From positions 1-38,211 of the forward strand of contig JAZSPC010000026.1 of NCBI GenBank assembly GCA_045537285.1: a DNA stretch of 38,211 bases, given 5' to 3'. The position numbers and the translations under genes are program-made. This document shows, piece by piece, positions 6,368 to 13,325 of the stretch. Each line of letters starts with the position of its first letter. The stretch's first letter is position 1. The notes under the pieces were generated by a model. The model was not told the origin of the DNA. It saw nothing but the letters and a program-made list of their open reading frames with translations, and made no database searches. This stretch comes from HGM13634 sp045537285. Lineage in GTDB: Bacteria > Bacillota > Clostridia > TANB77 > CAG-508.

Positions 6368-8722
6368 TTATTTTTTAAATTCAACAATAGTTACACCCAT
6401 TTCACCTTCACCAAAGGTTCCTAATCTAAAAGATTTAATATGTGAATGTGTTTTTAAGTAGGTGTGAATGCCTTGTCTTAGTTTTCCTGTACCTTTACCA
6501 TGTACAATTCTAACTTTATCTAAACTTGATAAATAACAATCATCTAAATATTTATCTATAATATGAACTGCTTCATCTACATTTAAACCGATAACATTTA
6601 TTTCGCTAGAAATAGCTTTTTGTTTTAAGTTAGAAGTAGCAGAAGTATGAGATACTTTTTTCTCTTCTTGTTTTGTATTATCTAAACTTAAATTATTTAT
6701 TTCTATATTTAATTTAGTATTTCCAACTTGAACTTGTACTTTGTTATTTTTTACTTGACCTACTATGATTCCTTTTTGATTTAGAGTAGTTATAATTACT
6801 TTTGTACCTTTCATTAAATCAGAAGGTGTTAAATTAGAAATTTGAGTATTATCGTTTTCGAAGTGACTTATTTCTCTAATTGAATCATTTAAAGAATTTC
6901 TTAAATTATTTAATTCTTTCATAGATTCTGATGAATTTTGCATAGAACTCATATCTCTAATAATACGAGTAGCATCATCCTTTGCTTTTAATAAAATATC
7001 TCTTGCTTCAATTTTGGCATTTTCAATTATTTCTTTTTCTTTATTTTTAACCTCTGTATTATCTTTTTGAAGTTCTTTTTTTAGCTTTTCAATTTCCTTA
7101 GAATTAATCTCTATTTTTTCTTTTTCAACCTCAATTTGTTTTTGATTATCATAAATATTTTTTAAAACATCTTCGATCTTTACATCATTTGAATCAATAA
7201 GCGAAGTTGCTCTATTTAATATTTTAGAGTTTAATCCTAAACGTTCTGAAATAGCAAAAGCATTACTTTTACCAGGAACACCTAATATAATATGGTAGGT
7301 TGGTTTTAAATTTTCAACATCAAATTCAGCACTAGCATTCATAAATCCATCATGTGTTAAAGCATAATTTTTAATTTCTTGATAGTGTGTAGTAGAAATA
7401 CATAAACTACCTAATTTATTAAAAAATTCTAATATACTAATAGCTAATGCGCTACCTTCAACAGGGTCTGTACCAGAACCTAATTCATCTACTAATATTA
7501 AACTTTGGCAAGTAGCTGTATTGGTAATATTAATAATATTTTTCATATGAGAAGAAAAAGTACTTAAAGATTCTGCAATACTTTGTTCATCTCCAATATC
7601 TGCAAAAATATTATCAAATACATATATACTACTGCTTTCATTGGTTGGTATAGCTAAGCCACAATATGCCATTAAGTGTAATAGACCAACAGTTTTTAAA
7701 CTAACTGTTTTACCACCAGTATTTGGACCTGTAATTACAAGTGTTGAATAATTATCACCCAAAGATATATCAATAGGTACAACTTTTTCTTTATCTATTA
7801 AAGGATGTCTAGCTTTGATTAAATTAAATTTTTTTTCGTTATTAATTAACGGAGAAATACCATTAATAGATATACCATACATAGCTTTTGCGAATATGAA
7901 GTCTATTGTACCAAGTAGTGTTACATTGTTTTCTAATTCATTAATATATGCAGAGAGCTTACTTGTTAAAGCAGCTAATATTCTTTCTATTTCAATACCT
8001 TCTTTAATTTTTAAAGTATTAATCTCATTATTCATATCAAATACAGAAGTAGGCTCTATAAATACAGTAGATCCACTAGATGAGATACCATGAACAAAAC
8101 CTGAAATTTGCCCTCTGTATTCGTCTTTAACGGGAATAACATATCTGTTGTCACGTATAGTTATAATAGGGCTGGAAAGGTATTTTGAATAAGCTGCTGA
8201 ACGTACAAAATGGTTTAATTTATCTTTAATATTTTGTTCTAAACTTCTTTGTGATGCTCTAATAGAGTATAGAGTGTTTGAAGCTTTATCATCAATTGTA
8301 TTTTCATCTATAATCTTCAAAAATATTTCTTTTTCTAATTCTAGATTAAAATATAGGTTATTAAACATTGATTTTAAAATATTAAAATCAGAATGGACAT
8401 TTTGCGAAACTTCATCAAAAAAAGAAGAAACTTCTCTTGACATTTTTAATACATGTGCTAAATCTAAAATTTCCTTAGTAGATAAAATGCTATCACCAGA
8501 AAGTTTTTTTAGATGAAGTGAAACATCATTAAATTCTGAGGCAGGTGGTTTACCATATTTATTTATCATATCAATAGCACAACTTGTTTGAGCTTGTCGG
8601 TTTGCAACTTCGATAACATCAAAAGAAGGAGTTAAATCATTGATCAACTTCTTACCAACATAAGTTTTAGCAAATGTACTTAAAATTTCTAATATTTTAT
8701 TAAACTCTAATTTATCTTTCAT
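6368..8722 (-). CDS. mutS2: Endonuclease MutS2
   Basis: 784 residues, normal for MutS2. Start ATG at 8722-8720 follows GAGGAG. There is no N-terminal mismatch-recognition domain; the protein starts with the core/lever region. The ABC-type ATPase carries Walker A GPNTGGKT near 331-338 and the signature/Walker B region DELGSGTDPVEGSALA. A long Lys/Glu coiled coil (about 520-610) leads to a C-terminal Smr nuclease domain (about 705-784) with HGKGTGKLR. The LDLRG motif of many Smr domains is replaced here by IGLNVDEA. MutS2 suppresses homologous recombination in some bacteria; in Bacillus it acts on collided ribosomes. It is monocistronic from its own promoter at 8744-8772. Confidence 0.95.
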   Translation of the reverse strand: MKDKLEFNKILEILSTFAKTYVGKKLINDLTPSFDVIEVANRQAQTSCAIDMINKYGKPPASEFNDVSLHLKKLSGDSILSTKEILDLAHVLKMSREVSSFFDEVSQNVHSDFNILKSMFNNLYFNLELEKEIFLKIIDENTIDDKASNTLYSIRASQRSLEQNIKDKLNHFVRSAAYSKYLSSPIITIRDNRYVIPVKDEYRGQISGFVHGISSSGSTVFIEPTSVFDMNNEINTLKIKEGIEIERILAALTSKLSAYINELENNVTLLGTIDFIFAKAMYGISINGISPLINNEKKFNLIKARHPLIDKEKVVPIDISLGDNYSTLVITGPNTGGKTVSLKTVGLLHLMAYCGLAIPTNESSSIYVFDNIFADIGDEQSIAESLSTFSSHMKNIINITNTATCQSLILVDELGSGTDPVEGSALAISILEFFNKLGSLCISTTHYQEIKNYALTHDGFMNASAEFDVENLKPTYHIILGVPGKSNAFAISERLGLNSKILNRATSLIDSNDVKIEDVLKNIYDNQKQIEVEKEKIEINSKEIEKLKKELQKDNTEVKNKEKEIIENAKIEARDILLKAKDDATRIIRDMSSMQNSSESMKELNNLRNSLNDSIREISHFENDNTQISNLTPSDLMKGTKVIITTLNQKGIIVGQVKNNKVQVQVGNTKLNIEINNLSLDNTKQEEKKVSHTSATSNLKQKAISSEINVIGLNVDEAVHIIDKYLDDCYLSSLDKVRIVHGKGTGKLRQGIHTYLKTHSHIKSFRLGTFGEGEMGVTIVEFKK

Positions 8723-8743
8723 ATTAATCTCCTCAACATTTAT

Positions 8744-8772
8744 ATTATATCTTCATTTAAACCATTTATCAA
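8744..8772 (-). promoter_or_regulatory. Sigma-A promoter of mutS2
   Basis: Reverse strand: -35 TTGATA (8772-8767), 17-base spacer, -10 TATAAT (8749-8744), placing the start about 15 bases ahead of the mutS2 ATG. Confidence 0.75.
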
Positions 8773-8781
8773 GATAGAAAC

Positions 8782-8810
8782 TTGAATATTTACATAAAAT
8801 ATGATATACT
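8782..8810 (+). promoter_or_regulatory. Sigma-A promoter of small cassette gene 3
   Basis: -35 TTGAAT (8782-8787), 17-base spacer, -10 TATACT (8805-8810). Divergent from the mutS2 promoter 10 bases away. Confidence 0.7.
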
Positions 8811-8882
8811 ATTATAGAATTTTAAGCAAAAAGCTTTTGTTCAATATCCTAAAATATGAATTACTTAAAGGAGGAAAAGGCA

Positions 8883-9091
8883 TGGGATATTTAAGACGGA
8901 TTTGGCAAAACAAAAAGACTAAGGAGTATGTAGATTCACAATTGCGTGAATGCGAAAGAACAAATTTGGTATATGATACTGAAACAAAAGTCATATATTA
9001 CTTGTTTGAGGATTGCATGTCTCCGTTAATTAGTGAAAACGGTAGGTTCTGTCGTTGGTTTGGTGGCGAAATTGTAGAAATCATCAATTAA
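8883..9091 (+). CDS. Small orphan cassette protein 3 (possibly DUF6440-like)
   Basis: 69 residues from ATG 8883, which follows the strong RBS AAAGGAGG; an in-frame ATG much further upstream lies before the predicted transcription start and is not used. The segment NLVYDTETKVIYYLFED followed by SPLISENGRF resembles the pattern of DUF6440 proteins (a VDKETGVxYL-like strand then a PLLDxDG-like turn), but this is a tentative reading. No signal peptide or membrane segment. It is monocistronic, with promoter 8782-8810 and terminator 9098-9133. Confidence 0.7.
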
Positions 9092-9097
9092 TCCCAA

Positions 9098-9133
9098 TCC
9101 CACTAGAATAAAATCTAGTGGGACTTTTCTTTT
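9098..9133 (+). terminator. Intrinsic terminator of cassette gene 3
   Basis: TCCCACTAGA (9098-9107), loop of 6 (ATAAAA), TCTAGTGGGA (9114-9123), then CTTTTCTTTTTTT. It begins only 7 bases after the stop codon. Confidence 0.92.
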
Positions 9134-9149
9134 TTTATTTAAAAATCTA

Positions 9150-9178
9150 TTGAAAAAAATATTTCATTAATATACAAT
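9150..9178 (+). promoter_or_regulatory. Putative sigma-A promoter of folD
   Basis: -35 TTGAAA (9150-9155), 17-base spacer, -10 TACAAT (9173-9178). The upstream terminator means folD needs its own promoter. Confidence 0.65.
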
Positions 9179-9207
9179 AAAGAAAAATATATAAGTAGGA
9201 GAAATAT

Positions 9208-10050
9208 ATGGCACAAATAATAGATGGAAAAGAACTAGCAAAAAACATAAGAGAAAAATTAAAAGATGAAGTTATAGAATTAAAGAATGCAGATATACAT
9301 CCAAAACTTGCAGTAATAATGGTTGGGGATGATAAAGCATCTAAAGTATATGTGAAAAATAAAAGTAAAGCTTGTGAAGATGTTGGAATAGCATATGAAG
9401 AATATCTATTACCAGCTGAAACTAAGATGGAAGAATTATTAGAATTAATAGAAAAGCTAAATAATGATGAAACAGTACATGGAATATTAGTTCAAAGTCC
9501 TCTACCACAAGGACTAGATGCAAATGTAGCATTTAGAACAATATCACCTAAAAAAGATGTTGATGGATTTAATCCAATAAATGTTGGAAAATTAAGTTTA
9601 AACCAAGATTGTTTTGTATCTTGTACACCTTTTGGAGTTATTAAAATGTTAGAAGCATATAACATACCAATAGAAGGTGCACATGCAGTAGTTATTGGAA
9701 GAAGCAATATAGTTGGTAAACCATTAGTACAATGCTTATTAAACAAAAATGCAACAGTAACAGTATGTCATTCAAGAACTAAAAATTTAAAAGAAATGAC
9801 AAAACAAGCAGATATATTAATAGCAGCAATAGGTAAACCTAAATTTGTAACAGAAGATATGGTAAAAGATGGTGCGGCCGTTATAGATGTTGGAATAAAT
9901 AGAATGGATGATGGAAAATTGGTTGGGGACACTGACTTTGAAAATATAAAAGAAAAAGCATCACATATAACACCAGTACCAGGTGGAGTAGGACCAATGA
10001 CAATAGCAATGTTAATGCACAATGTAGTTAAAGCTGCAAAACAACAATAA
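9208..10050 (+). CDS. folD: Bifunctional methylene-THF dehydrogenase / methenyl-THF cyclohydrolase
   Basis: 280 residues, standard for FolD. The catalytic-Lys helix is in YVKNKSKACEDVGI (about 50-63), LVQSPLPQGLD is near 94-104, the dinucleotide-binding motif GRSNIVGKP near 165-173, and the C-terminal signature TPVPGGVGPMTIAMLM near 254-269. It interconverts 5,10-methylene-THF and 10-formyl-THF, linking with Fhs in this window. RBS TAGGAG (9197-9202). It is flanked on both sides by intrinsic terminators and so is probably transcribed alone. Confidence 0.97.
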   Translation: MAQIIDGKELAKNIREKLKDEVIELKNADIHPKLAVIMVGDDKASKVYVKNKSKACEDVGIAYEEYLLPAETKMEELLELIEKLNNDETVHGILVQSPLPQGLDANVAFRTISPKKDVDGFNPINVGKLSLNQDCFVSCTPFGVIKMLEAYNIPIEGAHAVVIGRSNIVGKPLVQCLLNKNATVTVCHSRTKNLKEMTKQADILIAAIGKPKFVTEDMVKDGAAVIDVGINRMDDGKLVGDTDFENIKEKASHITPVPGGVGPMTIAMLMHNVVKAAKQQ

Positions 10051-10069
10051 TTAAATATGGGGATTTAAA

Positions 10070-10098
10070 GGGAGCGTATAAAATACGTTCTCTTTTTG
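10070..10098 (+). terminator. Intrinsic terminator of folD
   Basis: GGGAGCGTA (10070-10078), loop of 5, TACGTTCTC (10084-10092) with two G-U pairs, followed by TTTTTG. Confidence 0.8.
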
Positions 10099-10114
10099 TT
10101 TGTGTTTATTATAG

Positions 10115-10138
10115 GTTTTTCGTTAAAAAACGAAAAAC
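10115..10138. repeat. Perfect palindrome ahead of the AntA gene
   Basis: GTTTTTCGTT (10115-10124), AAAA, AACGAAAAAC (10129-10138): a 10-bp perfect inverted repeat. A weak -10-like TATTAT lies at 10107-10112, so the palindrome would sit at the transcription start, a typical operator position. There is no T run beyond it. Confidence 0.6.
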
Positions 10139-10168
10139 TAAAAATTTTAGATGAAAGGAATGATTAAT

Positions 10169-11035
10169 ATGGAATTAAAAAAAGTAGAAGAAGGGGTAAT
10201 ACCAATTTATGAAAATGAAACAAGAGAAAGGTTAATTAATGCAAGGGAATTACATAAAGCATTAAAAAACAAAAGACAATTTGCAGACTGGATAAAACAA
10301 AGAATCGATAAGTATAAATTCTTGATAAATCAGGATTTCATCCGCTTTCACAAAATTGTGAAAGGGGATGAAAATGGATTTGGTAATAAAAGTATAACAG
10401 AGTATTATATAACAGTAGATATTGGGAAAGAACTATGTATGATTGAAAATAACGAAACAGGAAGAAATATACGCAGATATTTTATTGAAGCAGAAAAGAG
10501 ATATAGAAATATAATAAATTCTAATAATAGTACAAATCAATTGATAAATATAATGCAAAATGCAATAGACTATATGAAAGAAAATAATATTAGAGTAGAT
10601 AATTTAGAATTAGGACTAAATGAAGTTAAAGAAGAGGTTAAAGAATTAAAATCAAAGATTGATGTTAAAGTAAAAAATAATTACTGTTTAGCTTCTGATA
10701 TAGCAGAACAATTAAAGTTATATTCTGAAAACAAGATACCACATTCTAATTTAGTAGGAGCAATAGCAAGAGAATTAGGATACAAAATATCATATAAACA
10801 TTTTTATGAAGATGAATATATAGCCATTGTTAAAGATGTAACAAAAAATGAATACTGGCAAGTATACTTTAAGCCATTAGCAGTAAATGAAATAATTAAT
10901 TGGTTTAACGAAAATAAAGAGGAAATATATTATGAAATACAATATGTAAGAAATACTAAAAATGGAAAGAAAGGAGAATTGAAAGAAAAAGGATATAAAA
11001 TAGAAAATATATGCTACAAAGTAATTGATATATAA
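10169..11035 (+). CDS. AntA/AntB-type phage antirepressor family protein
   Basis: 288 residues from ATG 10169, preceded by AAAGGA; the upstream in-frame ATG at 10151 overlaps that RBS. The AntA/AntB domain spans about 20-113: LINARELHKALKNKRQFADWI, then ITEYYITVDIGKELCMIENN and GRNIRRYFIEAEKRY, as in phage antirepressors. A probable coiled coil (about 135-165) precedes an unassigned C-terminal domain (about 170-288). Antirepressors normally release prophage repression, but there are no other lysogeny genes here, so it is a stranded or domesticated copy. Codons for residues 57-68 contain a 32-base near-perfect palindrome, and three more inverted repeats follow the gene. Confidence 0.8.
   Translation: MELKKVEEGVIPIYENETRERLINARELHKALKNKRQFADWIKQRIDKYKFLINQDFIRFHKIVKGDENGFGNKSITEYYITVDIGKELCMIENNETGRNIRRYFIEAEKRYRNIINSNNSTNQLINIMQNAIDYMKENNIRVDNLELGLNEVKEEVKELKSKIDVKVKNNYCLASDIAEQLKLYSENKIPHSNLVGAIARELGYKISYKHFYEDEYIAIVKDVTKNEYWQVYFKPLAVNEIINWFNENKEEIYYEIQYVRNTKNGKKGELKEKGYKIENICYKVIDI
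10339..10370. repeat. Palindrome inside the AntA-domain coding sequence
   Basis: Core CTTTCACAAAATTGTGAAAG (10345-10364) is a perfect inverted repeat, extended to 10339-10370 by CATCC/GGATG with one mismatch at 10344/10365. The core matches 10343+ style palindrome CTTTAACAAAATTGTTAAAG downstream at 11043-11062 in 18 of 20 positions. Confidence 0.85.
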
Positions 11036-11039
11036 AAAT

Positions 11040-11065
11040 CGGCTTTAACAAAATTGTTAAAGCCG
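11040..11065. repeat. Perfect palindrome after the AntA gene
   Basis: CGGCTTTAACAA (11040-11051), AA, TTGTTAAAGCCG (11054-11065): a 12-bp perfect stem with a 2-base centre, starting 5 bases after the stop. No T run follows, so it is not a standard intrinsic terminator. Confidence 0.85.
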
Positions 11066-11096
11066 TAAATATGAAGCTTCGTCAAATTTACGAAGG
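11064..11096. repeat. Nested inverted repeats between AntA gene and dprA
   Basis: CGTAAAT (11064-11070) pairs with ATTTACG (11086-11092) around the palindrome GAAGCTTC (11073-11080). An alternative stem is CTTCG (11078-11082) with CGAAG (11092-11096). It overlaps the end of the preceding palindrome. Confidence 0.55.
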
Positions 11097-11112
11097 TTAG
11101 AAAAATACTTTT

Positions 11113-11136
11113 AACCGTAACAATTTTGTTACGGTT
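11113..11136. repeat. Perfect palindrome upstream of dprA
   Basis: AACCGTAACAA (11113-11123), TT, TTGTTACGGTT (11126-11136): an 11-bp perfect inverted repeat ending 11 bases before the dprA RBS. It shares the TAACAA-NN-TTGTTA centre with the palindrome at 11040-11065. Confidence 0.85.
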
Positions 11137-11156
11137 GAAAATTAAAAGGAGTAAAA

Positions 11157-11801
11157 ATGAAATATAAAGTTATAAAAATAGATATGAATAGCAAATATTA
11201 TCCAGAAAGATTAAGAAATATAGATAGTCCACCCAAAGAGTTGTATTGCTTAGGTAATTTAGAACTTTTAAATTATGAAAAAAATATCGCAATTATTGGT
11301 TCGAGAAATTGCAGCTATTATGGTGAAAGGGCTACAAAAGATTTTGCTTTTAATTTAGCAAAAGAAAATGTTTGCATAGTAAGTGGTTTAGCAAGAGGTG
11401 TTGATTCTTTTGCACATATTGGTGCATTAAATGCTAATGGGAAAACAATTGCAGTAATAGGAAGTGGATTAGATAATATTTATCCAAAAGAAAATATAAA
11501 GCTTGTAGAAAGTATTGTTAAAAATGGAGGTTTAATAATATCAGAGTATCCATTAGGTAGTCCACCACTAAAACAACATTTTCCAGCTAGAAATAGGATA
11601 ATAAGTGGATTAAGTGATGGCGTGTTAGTAACAGAAGCTAGAAAAAATAGTGGAACAAATATTACAGTTAATTTTGCCTTAGAACAAGGAAAAGATGTAT
11701 TTGTCATACCTGGTAATATTTATTCTAAAACAAGTGATGGAACAAACTTTATGATATCAGAAGGGGCGATACCTGTAACTTCATATAAAGATATTATATA
11801 A
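11157..11801 (+). CDS. dprA: DNA-processing protein DprA (minimal form)
   Basis: 214 residues, clearly shorter than the usual 280-370. The Rossmann-type core is complete: IAIIGSRNCSYYGERA, IVSGLARGVDSFAH, AVIGSGLDNIYPKEN, FPARNRIISGLSDGVLVTEA and SGTNITVNFALEQGKDVFVIPG. The N-terminal helical (SAM/HhH) domain and the C-terminal winged-helix domain are absent. DprA loads RecA on incoming single-stranded DNA during transformation and works with ComF-type proteins; comFC and recD2 lie further along. RBS AAAAGGAG precedes the ATG. I see no remnants of missing domains in flanking DNA, so the short form looks native. Confidence 0.9.
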   Translation: MKYKVIKIDMNSKYYPERLRNIDSPPKELYCLGNLELLNYEKNIAIIGSRNCSYYGERATKDFAFNLAKENVCIVSGLARGVDSFAHIGALNANGKTIAVIGSGLDNIYPKENIKLVESIVKNGGLIISEYPLGSPPLKQHFPARNRIISGLSDGVLVTEARKNSGTNITVNFALEQGKDVFVIPGNIYSKTSDGTNFMISEGAIPVTSYKDII

Positions 11802-11813
11802 ATAATAAAAACA

Positions 11814-11839
11814 AAAAAGCAGCAAATAAGCTGCTTTTT
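11814..11839. terminator. Bidirectional terminator between dprA and PIN gene
   Basis: AAAAAGCAGC (11814-11823), loop AAATAA, GCTGCTTTTT (11830-11839). T runs on both strands serve the two converging genes. Confidence 0.88.
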
Positions 11840-11868
11840 GCGGTTGGATTTGTTTTAGTTTTAATTTT

Positions 11869-12585
11869 TTATAAAAATTTTTTCATGTAATTTATCCACT
11901 TCTTATACAACTCTTTATGAAATGGATTACTTTGCACATTAATGTTTTCTTCTGTTGAATAAATATTTTTTGATATAAGATTTAATTCAACATCGTTATT
12001 GATATAGTAAGTATCAATACCACAAATTCCATTCTCTGGGTGTGCCACCAATAAAATATCACCAGGATTTAAGAAAATTATTCCATTTTCTAATGGGGTT
12101 AATGTTTTATTGGAAATAGTGGAATATGCAAAGACCGTGTATCCTTTTGGAATACTCTTATCAAAAAGATTTACATATAACGCATTATCTTTTTGGAAAA
12201 TAAATGGAATGTCTATTACAACTTTACGACTTTCTAGTAGTTCACAAGGAACTTCTAAAAATCTACAATGTAGTGCCATTCCTTTGTCACATGTTATGAT
12301 GGACATATTATTTTCTTTGGCATATTCTACAAGCTTATCATCTACGTGCTTGCTTGAACTTTTGATAGTGCATATTTCTGTTGATTTATCTCTTACAAAC
12401 AAATCAATCAGATAACGAACAAACTTCTTTGTTTCTATGCAACAATGCGAGTCTACTTTACGTGCTTCTAATTCTGCAAATGTTAAATTTGACAGAACCA
12501 AAATGCTATCCGTAGAAATAAATCTCCGCTGAAAGTCTTCTTGCGATGATGCAATTATTGATGCATCAAGTAAATATTTTGTCAT
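11869..12585 (-). CDS. PIN-domain protein with unassigned C-terminal half
   Basis: 238 residues. The N-terminal half is a PIN-like nuclease: D7 in KYLLDASII, E38 in FAELEA, D82/D83 in KHVDDKLVEYA and D100 in IITCDKGMA match the acidic residues that bind metal in PIN ribonucleases. The C-terminal half (about 115-238) is beta-rich with a GDILLVAHPENG segment and is not recognised; it could be an RNA-binding or regulatory domain. PIN toxins of VapC type are about 130 residues and sit beside an antitoxin, which is missing here. It has its own consensus promoter and a terminator, like the small cassette genes. RBS AGGAGAA. Confidence 0.7.
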   Translation of the reverse strand: MTKYLLDASIIASSQEDFQRRFISTDSILVLSNLTFAELEARKVDSHCCIETKKFVRYLIDLFVRDKSTEICTIKSSSKHVDDKLVEYAKENNMSIITCDKGMALHCRFLEVPCELLESRKVVIDIPFIFQKDNALYVNLFDKSIPKGYTVFAYSTISNKTLTPLENGIIFLNPGDILLVAHPENGICGIDTYYINNDVELNLISKNIYSTEENINVQSNPFHKELYKKWINYMKKFL

Positions 12586-12644
12586 TAGTTTTCTCCTATA
12601 AAAGTTTAATCTTAATCCAACCTACACAAAAAATGTGTATATAT

Positions 12645-12673
12645 ATTATACCATAAATTATATAAATCTTCAA
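12645..12673 (-). promoter_or_regulatory. Sigma-A promoter of the PIN-domain gene
   Basis: Reverse strand: -35 TTGAAG (12673-12668), 17-base spacer, -10 TATAAT (12650-12645). The roughly 50-base leader can form a small hairpin (ACACA/TGTGT, 12624-12638). Confidence 0.75.
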
Positions 12674-12709
12674 ATAGAGGGAAAATAGGAAAAAAATGGT
12701 TTAAATACC

Positions 12710-12738
12710 TTGACAAATGGGTATTTTAAGTATATAAT
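12710..12738 (+). promoter_or_regulatory. Consensus sigma-A promoter of the rimP-nusA-infB operon
   Basis: Perfect -35 TTGACA (12710-12715), 17-base spacer, perfect -10 TATAAT (12733-12738). Confidence 0.93.
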
Positions 12739-12762
12739 AATAATCGCATAGAAGAAAGATTA

Positions 12763-12789
12763 GAAGAGTGGGAACAAATCCCACTCTTC
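12763..12789 (+). promoter_or_regulatory. Leader hairpin upstream of rimP
   Basis: GAAGAGTGGG (12763-12772), loop AACAAAT, CCCACTCTTC (12780-12789): a 10-bp perfect stem in the operon leader, ending 11 bases before the rimP RBS. No T run follows, so it is not a simple terminator. A protein-binding or stability element of the NusA/RimP operon is plausible. Confidence 0.75.
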
Positions 12790-12815
12790 AATACGTATAT
12801 AGGAGGTTTTAAGCT

Positions 12816-13271
12816 TTGGCAAGTATAGAAGAAAGAGTTGAAAGCTTAGTAGAAAAAAAGATAAATGACTTAGGTTATGAACTTTATGATGTAGAATATG
12901 CAAAAGAAGGTAAAGAATATTATCTAAGAATATTTATTGATAAGACAGAAGGGATAGACTTAAATGATTGTGAAAAAGTAAATGATGGTATAAATGATTT
13001 ACTAGATCAAGCAGACTATATAAAAGAACAATATTTTCTAGAAGTATCTTCACCTGGTATTGAAAGAACATTAAGAAAAGATAAACATTTAGAAGCAAAT
13101 ATAGGTAGCTTAGTAGAAGTAAAACTATTTAGACCAATAGAAAAACAAAAAGTAATTCAGGGAATACTAAAACAGTTTAATAGTGAAATATTAGAATTAG
13201 AAATAGAAGACGGAACTATTGAAATAGAAAGAAAAGACATATCTGTTATTAAAACAGTATATGAATGGTAA
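12816..13271 (+). CDS. rimP: Ribosome maturation factor RimP
   Basis: 151 residues, starting at TTG 12816 with AGGAGG at 12801-12806. Family landmarks are LGYELYDVEYAKEGKEYYLRIFIDK, LNDCEKVNDGINDLLD and LEVSSPGIERTLRKDKHLE. RimP assists 30S subunit maturation. It is first in the operon with nusA, rnpM, ylxQ, infB, rbfA and nrnA, a strongly conserved arrangement. Confidence 0.96.
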   Translation: MASIEERVESLVEKKINDLGYELYDVEYAKEGKEYYLRIFIDKTEGIDLNDCEKVNDGINDLLDQADYIKEQYFLEVSSPGIERTLRKDKHLEANIGSLVEVKLFRPIEKQKVIQGILKQFNSEILELEIEDGTIEIERKDISVIKTVYEW

Positions 13272-13325
13272 AGTTATTAATTTTAAAAATATATAAATCT
13301 AATTAAGGGAGGAAAATGGAAAAAA

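Noticed and set aside
10115..11136. CRISPR-like or IS terminal repeats around the AntA gene
   Set aside because: The repeats are individually palindromic, irregularly spaced and differ in sequence; there is no transposase and no regular spacer pattern.
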